Source: Jonesia denitrificans DSM 20603
GTDB taxonomy: Bacteria; Actinomycetota; Actinomycetes; Actinomycetales; Cellulomonadaceae
Assembly: GCF_000024065.1 (NCBI RefSeq)
Contig: NC_013174.1
Location: 744,001-808,000 of the forward strand
Direction of reading: 5' to 3'
DNA: 64,000 nt
The first letter of the stretch is position 1. Each line of letters starts with the position of its first letter. Positions 18,139-26,599 of the stretch are shown here, piece after piece. The position numbers and the translations under genes are program-made. The notes under the pieces were generated by a model. The model did no database searches and was not told the origin of the DNA. It saw only the letters and a list, made by a program, of their open reading frames with translations.

Positions 18139-18767
18139 ACGACATTATTGACATTCGCCTTCTCATTGAGGTGTATGTAACTCTCTTTGTCATCATGGAC
18201 CCTCCGGGGACGGTACCGATCTTCCTGGGGTTGACCGGGTCAATGACGGCGAAGCAGCGCGCAGGGGCAGCACGAACCGCAATTGCTGTTGCAGCCGGGG
18301 TGATCCTTGCTTTTGCGGCTTTTGGTCAGCAGTTATTGACCTACATGCACATTTCTCTTCCAGCGCTTCAGGCTTCTGGTGGATTGCTGTTGCTTCTCAT
18401 TGCGATGCAGTTGCTGACCGGGAAGATGGAAGAAGAAGCGGACAGTCCGTCGAACAAGAACGTCAACGTTGCCCTCGTGCCGTTGGGCACGCCGCTGTTG
18501 GCTGGGCCTGGCGCCATTGTCGCGTCGATGCTTTTTGTGCAGCGAGCTGATGCTTCGGCTGATTGGTTTGCGCTTGCCGTGGGATTTGCTGCGATCTGTC
18601 TGACGCTGTGGGTTTCGATGCGTTTCGCAGGTGTCATTCACCGCCTGCTTGGTGAGTCGGGCACTATTCTTGTGACCCGCATCGCTGGGTTGTTGCTTGC
18701 TGCGATCGCTGTTCAGCTGATTGCCGATGCGGTCATCGCTTTTGTCCGTGACGCGATGGGGACTTGA
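18135..18767 (+). CDS. MarC family integral membrane protein
   Basis: 210 residues with about six hydrophobic helices. Family features are the MDPPGTVPIFLGLT loop near residue 20 and VPLGTPLLAGPGAI in the middle. The MarC/UPF0056 family has no firm function, and an earlier link to antibiotic resistance was not upheld. It starts with GTG overlapping the PHP gene by four bases. Confidence 0.88.
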   Translation: MNDIIDIRLLIEVYVTLFVIMDPPGTVPIFLGLTGSMTAKQRAGAARTAIAVAAGVILAFAAFGQQLLTYMHISLPALQASGGLLLLLIAMQLLTGKMEEEADSPSNKNVNVALVPLGTPLLAGPGAIVASMLFVQRADASADWFALAVGFAAICLTLWVSMRFAGVIHRLLGESGTILVTRIAGLLLAAIAVQLIADAVIAFVRDAMGT

Positions 18768-18801
18768 TACCACCGCAGGTGGAAGGGGATGTTCTCTTCC
18801 C

Positions 18802-18838
18802 AAAACCGCTGGTCGTATGCGTCATGACCAGCGGTTTT
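18802..18838 (+). terminator. intrinsic terminator after marC
   Basis: Perfect 13 bp stem (18802-18814 with 18826-18838) ending in a TTTT run, followed by ATTCT. Confidence 0.85.
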
Positions 18839-18981
18839 ATTCTGTCCTGCCAGTAGTGTGGGGATCGGCGTCGGCAAGGAAGTCCATCAACCCCCTGTGT
18901 TGGGGAGTGCTCCCGGTGTCATCTTTCATCCAGTTGACACATAGTCCTAGTGACAGAGCATTCCACAAGAAAGCGGTCACC

Positions 18982-19599
18982 ATGGCACTTCGTCCCCGCA
19001 CACCTGCGCAGTTGGTTGCGCTCACTGCGCTCCTGGGGGCTGTGGTTGGTGTCACCGCATGGATGTTGATGACGCACACCGCCACGAAAGAAATCACGGT
19101 GAGTGCGGAATATCCCTCCTACGCGTCATTGGCTGACGCGCAGGAAGCCTCTGATGCGATTGTCGTTGCTCGTGTCCTGGATTCGCGTGTCGAACTCCTT
19201 GAGCCGCGGCAAGTGAAAAGTTCACGCGGCGGGGTGCGCGGGGTGGCGACATCGATTGATTCCGGTGCCCGTATCGTCGCCACTATGTACACAGTGGAAG
19301 TATCAACAGTGATCAATGGTGACACTGTGCGTGGTGGGGACACCATGACAGTGTCCCAAATCGGTGGGACGTACAAGGGAGTGACCTACATTGACCCGCA
19401 GGGGGTTGCGCTCTCGGAACTGGGCGAGTCGCTGGTTCTCCTCCTTGAGGACACTGGTGAGGGAATGTACACGCCCATCCACCCGGATATTGGTGTCTTT
19501 GAACAGCGCGCAGGGCTGCTGATTCCCGTGACCGATCGAGTTGCGCCTGAGTTTCGTGGCCTCACAGTCGACTACCTATCGTGGGCTGCGACTGAGTGA
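18982..19599 (+). CDS. membrane-anchored protein of unknown function
   Basis: 205 residues. I do not recognise the family. A single N-terminal hydrophobic helix (LVALTALLGAVVGVTAWMLM) puts the rest outside the cell. The extracellular part is a predicted beta-rich domain (DAIVVARVLDSRVELLEP; YTVEVSTVINGDTVRGGDTMTVSQIGG; LVLLLEDTGEGMYTP) without cysteines. ATG 18982 is chosen because it directly precedes the membrane segment; the frame upstream overlaps marC and its terminator. Monocistronic between a terminator and a convergent helicase gene. A TTGACA lies at 18934-18939 but I find no good -10 with it. Confidence 0.7.
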   Translation: MALRPRTPAQLVALTALLGAVVGVTAWMLMTHTATKEITVSAEYPSYASLADAQEASDAIVVARVLDSRVELLEPRQVKSSRGGVRGVATSIDSGARIVATMYTVEVSTVINGDTVRGGDTMTVSQIGGTYKGVTYIDPQGVALSELGESLVLLLEDTGEGMYTPIHPDIGVFEQRAGLLIPVTDRVAPEFRGLTVDYLSWAATE

Positions 19600-19647
19600 C
19601 ATTCCCTTCGAAGGTGTCGCAGTGGTGTGGTGGTCACAAAACCAATA

Positions 19648-21246
19648 TCAGCGTGATGACTCTGTGCCTTCACCCTGATCTGACCGGCGGCGACGACGTT
19701 GCCGTGGACGACGCTCGCGGGTTGGCTGCGCAGACGCCGCCTGATCCTGAGGCGGCGCGGTGCTCGATGTGCCAGCGTTAGTCGTCGGTGTTGACTGCGG
19801 TGCTTCGCCTGCTTGCTGCTGGGTGCGTGGTGCGACCCGGCGGCGGGTGCGTTGGCGGGCTGGTCGGTCCCGTTCGCCTCGTGACGCTGTGTCTGTACGG
19901 CGCTGTGACGATGCGGGGGTGGACGTCTTCTTTGGGGTACGACGGCCTGTTTCACCCACGTCTTCGAGTTCTTCTGCCTGAAGCCCTGCGCGGGTTTGGC
20001 GGTCCTTGGGCAGTCGGCCTTTTGTTCCTTCAGGAATGTTGAGGTCCGTGAACAGGTGTGGGGAGGACGAGTACGTTTCAACAGGTTCTGGGATGTTTAA
20101 CCCGAGCGCTTTGTTGATGAGTGTCCACGTGTGCAGATCCTCCCAGTCAACGAAGGTGACGGCGGTGCCTTTGTTTCCTGCCCGGCCTGTGCGCCCAGTA
20201 CGGTGAAGGTAGACCTTGTCGTCTTCAGGGACCTGATAGTTAATGACGTGGGTGACATTCTCGACGTCAATTCCTCGTGCTGCCACGTCTGTGGCCACGA
20301 GGACGTCAACTTTTCCGTTCCGAAACGCCCGGAGTGCCTGTTCGCGGGCTCCTTGCCCAAGGTCACCGTGCAACGCACCGGCAGCGAATCCTCGTTCAGT
20401 GAGTTCGTCGGCTACCTTTGCGGCGTTGCGTTTTGTTCGGGTGAAGATGACGGACAACCCGCGCCCTCGGGCTTGCAAAATACGGGCAATCATCTCGACC
20501 TTGTCGAGTGGGTGTGCGCGATATACCACTTGGGTGATGTTCTTCACCGTGGAGCCCAAATCTTCGGGGTCCTGGGCTCTGATGTGTGTGGGTTGGTTCA
20601 TGTACCGCCGCGCCATGGCGACTACAGCGCCTGGCATCGTTGCGGAGAACAGCATCATTTGGCGTACAGCAGGTGTTTGCGCGAGGATTTTCTCGACATC
20701 GGGGAGGAACCCTAGGTCAAGCATTTCGTCTGCTTCATCAAGGACGATCACCCCGGCACGAAGGAGGGTGAGGTGCTTTTGTTTCAGCATGTCAATCATG
20801 CGGCCTGGTGTTCCAACAACGACCTCAACACCCCGGTTAAGCGCCGCGATCTGCGGTTCGTATGCGCGCCCGCCATAGAGTTGGACGATCCGAACGGATC
20901 GGGTGGATGACGCCAACTCCAAGTCTTTTGCCACTTGTACGGCAAGTTCGCGGGTAGGGACGATGACAACAGCTTGTGGTTTGCCCGGGGCGGGGAGTTG
21001 GTCGAAGCCTTCCTCTCCGGGGGCGACAACGCGGTTGAGGAGAGGGAGCCCAAAACCAAGGGTTTTCCCGGTTCCTGTTTTCGCTTGCCCAATAATGTCG
21101 TGTCCAGACAATGCGACGGGCAGAGTCAACGATTGGATGGGAAACGGTGAGACAATTCCTGCTGACGCGAGCGCAGCAACGATGTCGCTACGCAGGGGGA
21201 AGTCTGCGAATGATGTGGTGAGTTCAGTATGAGAAGACGTGGTCAC
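19648..21246 (-). CDS. DEAD-box RNA helicase with an arginine-rich tail
   Basis: 532 residues. Motifs in order: Q motif FPIQSLTLPVAL, I AKTGTGKT, Ia PTRELAVQ, II VLDEADEM, III SATMP, V ATDVAARGID, VI HRTGRTGRAG. About the last 130 residues are low-complexity and very basic (RTRRRVAPRTQQQ; RERRPRQRRRRRS), probably an RNA-binding tail. This suggests a role in ribosome assembly or mRNA turnover. The GTG at 21246 has CGAGG five bases upstream; the few codons before it lack a ribosome binding site. Confidence 0.93.
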   Translation of the reverse strand: MTTSSHTELTTSFADFPLRSDIVAALASAGIVSPFPIQSLTLPVALSGHDIIGQAKTGTGKTLGFGLPLLNRVVAPGEEGFDQLPAPGKPQAVVIVPTRELAVQVAKDLELASSTRSVRIVQLYGGRAYEPQIAALNRGVEVVVGTPGRMIDMLKQKHLTLLRAGVIVLDEADEMLDLGFLPDVEKILAQTPAVRQMMLFSATMPGAVVAMARRYMNQPTHIRAQDPEDLGSTVKNITQVVYRAHPLDKVEMIARILQARGRGLSVIFTRTKRNAAKVADELTERGFAAGALHGDLGQGAREQALRAFRNGKVDVLVATDVAARGIDVENVTHVINYQVPEDDKVYLHRTGRTGRAGNKGTAVTFVDWEDLHTWTLINKALGLNIPEPVETYSSSPHLFTDLNIPEGTKGRLPKDRQTRAGLQAEELEDVGETGRRTPKKTSTPASSQRRTDTASRGERDRPARQRTRRRVAPRTQQQAGEAPQSTPTTNAGTSSTAPPQDQAASAQPTRERRPRQRRRRRSDQGEGTESSR

Positions 21247-21485
21247 TTTGCCTCGTGTCGTGCGTCGTGGGCGGTGCCACACAGCGTGTGTCCTCCCGTG
21301 AGTTGGGGAGCAACGTTCACGCCGGGCACAGCGCCGGTGGGGGGCAGCCGAACGTGGAAATATGCGTCACGTGGTGACGCGGAGAGTCCTATGTCGTGAC
21401 GAACGGGCAACCTCAGTACCCACCTAGTGTACCGCTCGAAGTCTTTCTTGGGCAGTAGCGCGCAAAACACCGGTATCCTTGCGGT
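21247..21485. other. divergent intergenic region
   Basis: About 240 bp between the helicase and ferritin-like genes. It should hold two promoters. I see no long hairpin, RNA gene or convincing small ORF. Confidence 0.35.
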
Positions 21486-22202
21486 GTGTCAGTTGATGGA
21501 ACACCCCACGAAACAACCGCTTCTGCTGAGGATGTGCGCGAGTTGCTGGGCCTCTTGGCCTACACCCAACTCACGGCGAGCCTACGGTACGCACACGATG
21601 CTGGTGCCACAGACGTCTTGTCGCGTCGATTGGCTTTTGCTGAACTCGCCGCGCAAGAACACGGCCGCCTCACCGTGTTGCGTGAGCACATCGACCAGAC
21701 AGGCGGTGACTCCTTGAATCTTTTGCGCCGATATCATGGCGTATTTGACGAGTATGAGTCGCGCACGCACGCGGATTCGTGGCACGAACGGATTTTGAAG
21801 GGGTATATCGGTCACAGTGTGGCGCTGGACTTTTGCCGGATCGCGGTCAGTACCGCTCCGGGTGTCACCCGAGAGCTTGTCACGACGCTGTTGGTGGATG
21901 ATCGTGCACAGGACCTGGCTCGTGACGTGCTGGAAGCAAAGATCACTGACGATCACACGTTTGCTTCGCGTCTTGCGCTGTGGGGGCGCCGAGTCGTTGG
22001 AGAGGCGTTGGGGCAAGTTCAGCAAGTAGTGTCGCGAGAACCTGCGCTGGCGAGGCTCTTGTCCGGTGGGGCCGCTGGTTCGGGGTTCACTCCTGACTCA
22101 ACGGCCCCCACAGATGAGGACAAACAACTCATGGCGTGGCTGTACGCCCAATTAACGGCTGAGCATTCTCGCCGGATGGATCGCCTGGGACTTGCTGCTT
22201 AG
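21486..22202 (+). CDS. ferritin-like fold protein (MiaE-like)
   Basis: 238 residues, all-helical, from the actinobacterial ferritin-like group related to tRNA hydroxylase MiaE. Helix motifs with candidate di-iron ligands are FAELAAQEHGRLTVL (about residues 55-70) and YHGVFDEYE (about 80-90), with a C-terminal YAQLTAEHSRRMDRL helix. It sits between a DEAD helicase and DUF3107, a neighbourhood I associate with actinobacteria. The start is GTG 21486. Whether iron is bound, and any substrate, is unproven. Confidence 0.72.
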   Translation: MSVDGTPHETTASAEDVRELLGLLAYTQLTASLRYAHDAGATDVLSRRLAFAELAAQEHGRLTVLREHIDQTGGDSLNLLRRYHGVFDEYESRTHADSWHERILKGYIGHSVALDFCRIAVSTAPGVTRELVTTLLVDDRAQDLARDVLEAKITDDHTFASRLALWGRRVVGEALGQVQQVVSREPALARLLSGGAAGSGFTPDSTAPTDEDKQLMAWLYAQLTAEHSRRMDRLGLAA

Positions 22203-22258
22203 TTCCTAGATCACGCGTCAGATCAGGCATGGTGGAGATACTCGGGGACATGTGGGTG

Positions 22259-22483
22259 TTAAAACTGTGCAAATCCCACGGGGCGTTTGTCCGACTCGCC
22301 AAACTCAACGTACGCAATGGACTTACCAGGAATAATGATGTGACGTCCTTTTGATGTGGTGAGAGCGAGGGGTTCACCCTTGTCAATGGCCGTGCTCACG
22401 TGTTGTGTCAGTGAGTCTGCGTCTGTGTCGGTCTCAAAAGTGACTTCGCGTGTCAGGTTGTGAATGCCAATAGTGACCTGCAT
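22259..22483 (-). CDS. DUF3107 family protein
   Basis: 74-residue actinobacterial small protein: MQVTIGIHNLTREVTFETDTD... with the conserved end FGESDKRPVGF. It is predicted to be a small beta-alpha domain; function unknown. It follows the TetR gene on the same strand and may share its transcript. Confidence 0.88.
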   Translation of the reverse strand: MQVTIGIHNLTREVTFETDTDADSLTQHVSTAIDKGEPLALTTSKGRHIIIPGKSIAYVEFGESDKRPVGFAQF

Positions 22484-22513
22484 GATGGCTCGCTTTCATC
22501 GTCGACAGTTGTT

Positions 22514-22545
22514 AGTGGGTGGCCTCCTGTTGATGCGCACCCACT
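22514..22545 (-). terminator. small inverted repeat between the TetR and DUF3107 genes
   Basis: Arms AGTGGGTG (22514-22521) and CACCCACT (22538-22545). No U-tract, so it may only attenuate. Confidence 0.3.
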
Positions 22546-22557
22546 GTCTTTGCCATC

Positions 22558-23304
22558 TTAAGTGGGTGCGATCGCCGCGACTGTCTGCGCGGAAGCCTTT
22601 CCCTCACGGCGTAACATTCCTGAGATGCCATACCAGGCGAAACGTGCAAGCAGGTCGATGTGCTCCTCCCGGTTGAGTGCGGCTGCTGTGTGATGCAGAA
22701 CATCGACTGCTGCGTGACGGGCCAACGCGGTCGCACACCGTGCGATGGTGACGGCTTCGTGGTCGCTGAGCTCTGTGATATGGGTGAGTCGAGTGGCAAC
22801 ACGGTGGGCGACAAGCTCTGACGGTTCCTGAATTTTTTCCCGGATATGGTCATCACGGGTGACGTCAGATTCGAAGAGAAGGGTGGCACTGCCCCCCGAC
22901 TGTTCCGCAAACTCAACATACGCACGCATGATGGCACGGACCGTTGCAAGCCCTATGGTGTTACTGGTGTCATGTGCGCCATCGTGGCGGTGATGGCGAA
23001 GATCAGGAGCCGCCGTGGGCGAGTTGAAGATGTCCGACTGGTCGAGAGCGTCGTCAACGGCACGTAACAGTGCGCATTTACGGTCATCAATCGTGGCAAG
23101 GTACAGGTCGCGCTTGGAAGGGAAATGGCGGTACAGTACGGGCTTACTGACCTGCGCAGCAACTGCGATCTCGTCCATCGTGATGTGGTGAAACCCGTGC
23201 GACGCGAACATAGCTTGGGCGCGCTCAAGGAGTTGTGCGCGGCGGTCCTGTTTTGTCATCCGCCTGCGTGGGGGCTGCGCAGGTAAGGAGCTCACAAGTC
23301 CCAC
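22558..23304 (-). CDS. TetR family transcriptional regulator
   Basis: About 248 residues. Helix-turn-helix near the N-terminus: ITMDEIAVAAQVSKPVLYRHFPSK, preceded by the basic segment TKQDRRAQLLERAQ. The C-terminal domain is typical of TetR effector-binding helices. The start is uncertain: GTG 23304 (AAGGA upstream), GTG 23295, or ATG 23259, which opens MTKQDRR. The upstream frame is not family sequence. It is divergent from adnA by about 115 bp, so it may regulate itself and possibly adnAB. Ligand unknown. Confidence 0.85.
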   Translation of the reverse strand: MGLVSSLPAQPPRRRMTKQDRRAQLLERAQAMFASHGFHHITMDEIAVAAQVSKPVLYRHFPSKRDLYLATIDDRKCALLRAVDDALDQSDIFNSPTAAPDLRHHRHDGAHDTSNTIGLATVRAIMRAYVEFAEQSGGSATLLFESDVTRDDHIREKIQEPSELVAHRVATRLTHITELSDHEAVTIARCATALARHAAVDVLHHTAAALNREEHIDLLARFAWYGISGMLRREGKASAQTVAAIAPT

Positions 23305-23314
23305 CCTAAAGTCC

Positions 23315-23326
23315 TTCCAGATGGAA
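23315..23326. promoter_or_regulatory. candidate TetR operator
   Basis: TTCCAGATGGAA, a 5 bp inverted repeat around GA, 11 bp upstream of the longest TetR start. It lies between a TTGTCT (-35-like, minus strand) and TTAGGG. Compatible with autoregulation but short enough to be chance. Confidence 0.3.
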
Positions 23327-23419
23327 AGACAACAGTTTTTATATGGTGGACATTCGGGAAGTCTCACGTGCCTGAGTACTCGTGTCTGTTGCAGCGATGT
23401 CAGAAGCGTGTGATTCCAT

Positions 23420-26400
23420 GTGGGAGTGGACACTCCCCTTGACCCTTCGCAGCGCGCATTTCTTGACGCCTACGAGAACACCAACAACAATCTCGTTCTC
23501 GTTGGAGCACCAGGCAGCGGGAAAACACACACCATGGTTGAACTTGTCCGACACGCAGTGCACCGTGGTGTTTCCACAGAGCGAGTACTTGTCCTCGCTG
23601 CCACCCGTCACCTCGCGTCAGTGCTGCGTACTCGAATCACACAAGTGATCGATGTGCCTGTCCGCGGAGCTATCGCCCGAACAGCACCAGCCCTTGCCTA
23701 TTCTCTCCTGTCAGCACACGCGGCTGCGCAATCACAACCGTTACCACGGCTGATTACTGGACCAGAACAAGACCACCTTTTAGCACAGATTCTCGCCGGT
23801 CACGCCCAAGGGCTTGTCCCGGCTCCAGCGTGGCCTCCCAGTGTTCCCCCTCAGACGTTGTCACTGCGCGGGTTTCGTGACGAACTGCGTGACCTGTTTA
23901 TGCGGGTCGCTGAGCATGGCTTGACCTCTGGCGAGCTCTTCGAATTAGGTCAACGCCATGAGCGGCCGGATTGGTGTGCGGCAGCACAGGTGCTCGCGGA
24001 ATATGACACCGTTGTGGAGTTGTCGAGTATGCAACCAGACGTAGGTCGGCGTGACGACCCCGCACGAATTGTGTCTTCAGCTGCGGACATCCTGTCACAC
24101 TGGGACACCGGTGGGCGTCCCACCTATGATCTTGTCATCGTTGACGATGCCCAAGAAATGACTGCTGCAACAGTGGCTCTTCTCCAGGTACTTCACCGTG
24201 ATGGGGCCAGAATAGTGATGGCAGGGGACCCGGATATGACCGTCCAAGGTTTTCGTGGTGCCTCTCCTCGCCACCTCAACCAAGCGACGTTCCCGCGCAC
24301 TGCCCCAGGTGGATTTGCCGCTGAGCGCTTGACCCTCTCCACTGTATGGCGTAGCCATCCCGCAGTACGCGAACGGGTCCGCGAGGTGACCTCAGCCATC
24401 GCATCGGCAGGAATTGTAGCTCACCGGCGCGCCACCTCACGACACGTTAACCGTGCACAGGACCCCCAAGCCTCACCGCCCGATGAGAAACCAACCACCG
24501 TTTCGCGGACTCAGCCCGGTGTTGAAGCACACCTTGCCCCCAGCATTCACGTTGAAACAAGTGCGATCGTCAACACACTTCGACACTGGCACATTGATGA
24601 AGCCATCGCATGGTCGTCCATGGCCGTGATAGCCCGGTCGACTGCTCATCTCCAGAGGATTCGCCGAGCCCTCGAACGAGCCCAGGTTCCCGTCACTGTC
24701 CTGGGAACAGACGTTGCTTTGCGTGATGAACCCGCGGTCCGTGGACTCTTGGATGTTCTTGCACTGGCCCGAGACGACACCATCGACCTCGACCTTGTCC
24801 TGCGAGTCCTTCAAGGAGTGTACGGGGGGTTGGATTCGCTCGGTATCCGTCAATTGCGCCGCCATCTACGGTCCGCAGAACTTCGTCAAGACGGCGCACG
24901 GACCTCCGATGAACTTCTCATTGACCTTATGGCAACTATCCGTGATCACGGACACCATGACATTCCTCCGCACCACGTTGCAGCGGCAGCAATTGGTCGT
25001 CTCACGGCGATGATCCAAGCAGCCTGCACTGTGATGCAGGGCCACACACACGATGCGCAAACAGCACTGTGGGCGGTGTGGGACGCGGCCCAAGTGGCCC
25101 CCACATGGCGGCACATCGCTCTGTCGGACTCCCCGGCATCGGGGCGCGCACATGATGACCTTGACGCAGTGATGGCACTCTTCCGGTCGGCGGAAACTCA
25201 TGTGGACCGCATGCCAGACCCGTCCGTCGAGTCATTTATTGCGTTTATCGAAGCGCAGGACCTTCCTGCCGATTCATTGGCAATTCGCAACCAATCAGAC
25301 CACGTCGTCTCCCTGCTCACCCCGCAAGCAGCAGCTGGCCGACAATGGCAACGAGTGATCATCACTGCACTCCAAGACGGAATCTGGCCAAACCTCACAC
25401 TGCGAGACTCCCTGTTAGGGTCGCTTCACCTGGTCGACATTCTCACTGGCCGGGCAAGTGAAGACGGCGGTCCCCGCGATTCAGCTGCTCGTACTGACAT
25501 CCTTCACGACGAGTTGCGGTCATTTGCTCTGTCCCTGTCGCGTGCACAAGAACACGTCATGCTGACGGCAGTTGATGACGATGAACAATCCCCATCCCCG
25601 TTCCTTCACCTGGCAGCACCACAACCGCGTCCTATCACGCTGGGAGACGAATCAGGTCCCCTCGACATGAGATCGGTGACAACCGCGGCTCGAGCTGCGC
25701 TCCATCAAGCGCTCCTGCGTGAGGACGCCGAGCAAGCCCACCAACTGGCATCTCTCTTGGCCGCAATGGAACCCCACACTCCCGCTTCTGACCCACACAC
25801 GTGGTACCAAGCACATCCAGTCAGCACAACACTCCCGCTGTTCCACGAGCTCACGACTCTTCCGTTGTCCCCCTCTCGCGTCGACGTCGCTCAGACATGC
25901 TCACTGCGCTGGGCGCTCGAAACATCAGGAGGCCAACCAGCCTCAGGGCTCTCCCAAAGCGTGGGCACACTCATCCACGACGTCGCTGCACATGCGCCAA
26001 TGGGGACGATCACGCAGTTCACACAACTCCTTGACGAACGCTGGGACCAACTGAACTTACCTCCCGGTTGGCCCGCCCAACGACTTCGAAGCCAAGCACA
26101 AACCATGGTAGGTAAACTCGCGCAATACACCTCCATGGTCCGTGATGACGTCGTTGAGGTTCTTGTCGAACACCCCTTCACCGTCGAGATCGCTGGTGCA
26201 CGGATCAGTGGCAGCATTGACCGGGTTGAAATCCTCCGCTCAGGAGACGCACGAATTGTTGACCTCAAAACCGGGCGTACTGCACCTACACAAGCTGACA
26301 CCCAGGTCAATCCGCAACTAGGGATCTATCAACTTGCGGTCCTCCATGGTGCAGTGCCAGGCGTCGAGCACACGCACGGTGCCGACCTGCTGTACATAGC

Positions 26401-26599
26401 TACCCCCACCAAGAAACCCACAACACGCCACCAACCACCGCTGACAGAGCCTGACAACAACTGGGTGACAACGCTCATTGAGGACACCGTGACGACCATG
26501 CGTTCCGCATCAATGACTGCGCACCGTAACCGGCTCTGTGATCAGTGTCCGGTACGCACTAGTTGTCCGCTGCACACTGACGGGAGGCACCTGTCATGA
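23420..26599 (+). CDS. adnA: AdnA-type helicase-nuclease subunit
   Basis: 1059 residues. With AdnB it forms the actinobacterial double-strand-break resecting motor-nuclease. The N-terminal UvrD-like domain has Walker A GAPGSGKT (near residue 35), but motif II reads VIVDDAQEM, with D where SF1 helicases have the catalytic E. Motif III AGDPDMTVQGFRG is kept. The C-terminal RecB-type nuclease shows GSIDRVEI and VDLKTGR. Four cysteines that could hold a 4Fe-4S cluster are seen as QTCSLRW and CDQCPVRTSC. Start GTG 23420. Its stop overlaps the adnB ATG (ATGA). Length and order match mycobacterial AdnA. Confidence 0.9.
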   Translation: MGVDTPLDPSQRAFLDAYENTNNNLVLVGAPGSGKTHTMVELVRHAVHRGVSTERVLVLAATRHLASVLRTRITQVIDVPVRGAIARTAPALAYSLLSAHAAAQSQPLPRLITGPEQDHLLAQILAGHAQGLVPAPAWPPSVPPQTLSLRGFRDELRDLFMRVAEHGLTSGELFELGQRHERPDWCAAAQVLAEYDTVVELSSMQPDVGRRDDPARIVSSAADILSHWDTGGRPTYDLVIVDDAQEMTAATVALLQVLHRDGARIVMAGDPDMTVQGFRGASPRHLNQATFPRTAPGGFAAERLTLSTVWRSHPAVRERVREVTSAIASAGIVAHRRATSRHVNRAQDPQASPPDEKPTTVSRTQPGVEAHLAPSIHVETSAIVNTLRHWHIDEAIAWSSMAVIARSTAHLQRIRRALERAQVPVTVLGTDVALRDEPAVRGLLDVLALARDDTIDLDLVLRVLQGVYGGLDSLGIRQLRRHLRSAELRQDGARTSDELLIDLMATIRDHGHHDIPPHHVAAAAIGRLTAMIQAACTVMQGHTHDAQTALWAVWDAAQVAPTWRHIALSDSPASGRAHDDLDAVMALFRSAETHVDRMPDPSVESFIAFIEAQDLPADSLAIRNQSDHVVSLLTPQAAAGRQWQRVIITALQDGIWPNLTLRDSLLGSLHLVDILTGRASEDGGPRDSAARTDILHDELRSFALSLSRAQEHVMLTAVDDDEQSPSPFLHLAAPQPRPITLGDESGPLDMRSVTTAARAALHQALLREDAEQAHQLASLLAAMEPHTPASDPHTWYQAHPVSTTLPLFHELTTLPLSPSRVDVAQTCSLRWALETSGGQPASGLSQSVGTLIHDVAAHAPMGTITQFTQLLDERWDQLNLPPGWPAQRLRSQAQTMVGKLAQYTSMVRDDVVEVLVEHPFTVEIAGARISGSIDRVEILRSGDARIVDLKTGRTAPTQADTQVNPQLGIYQLAVLHGAVPGVEHTHGADLLYIATPTKKPTTRHQPPLTEPDNNWVTTLIEDTVTTMRSASMTAHRNRLCDQCPVRTSCPLHTDGRHLS

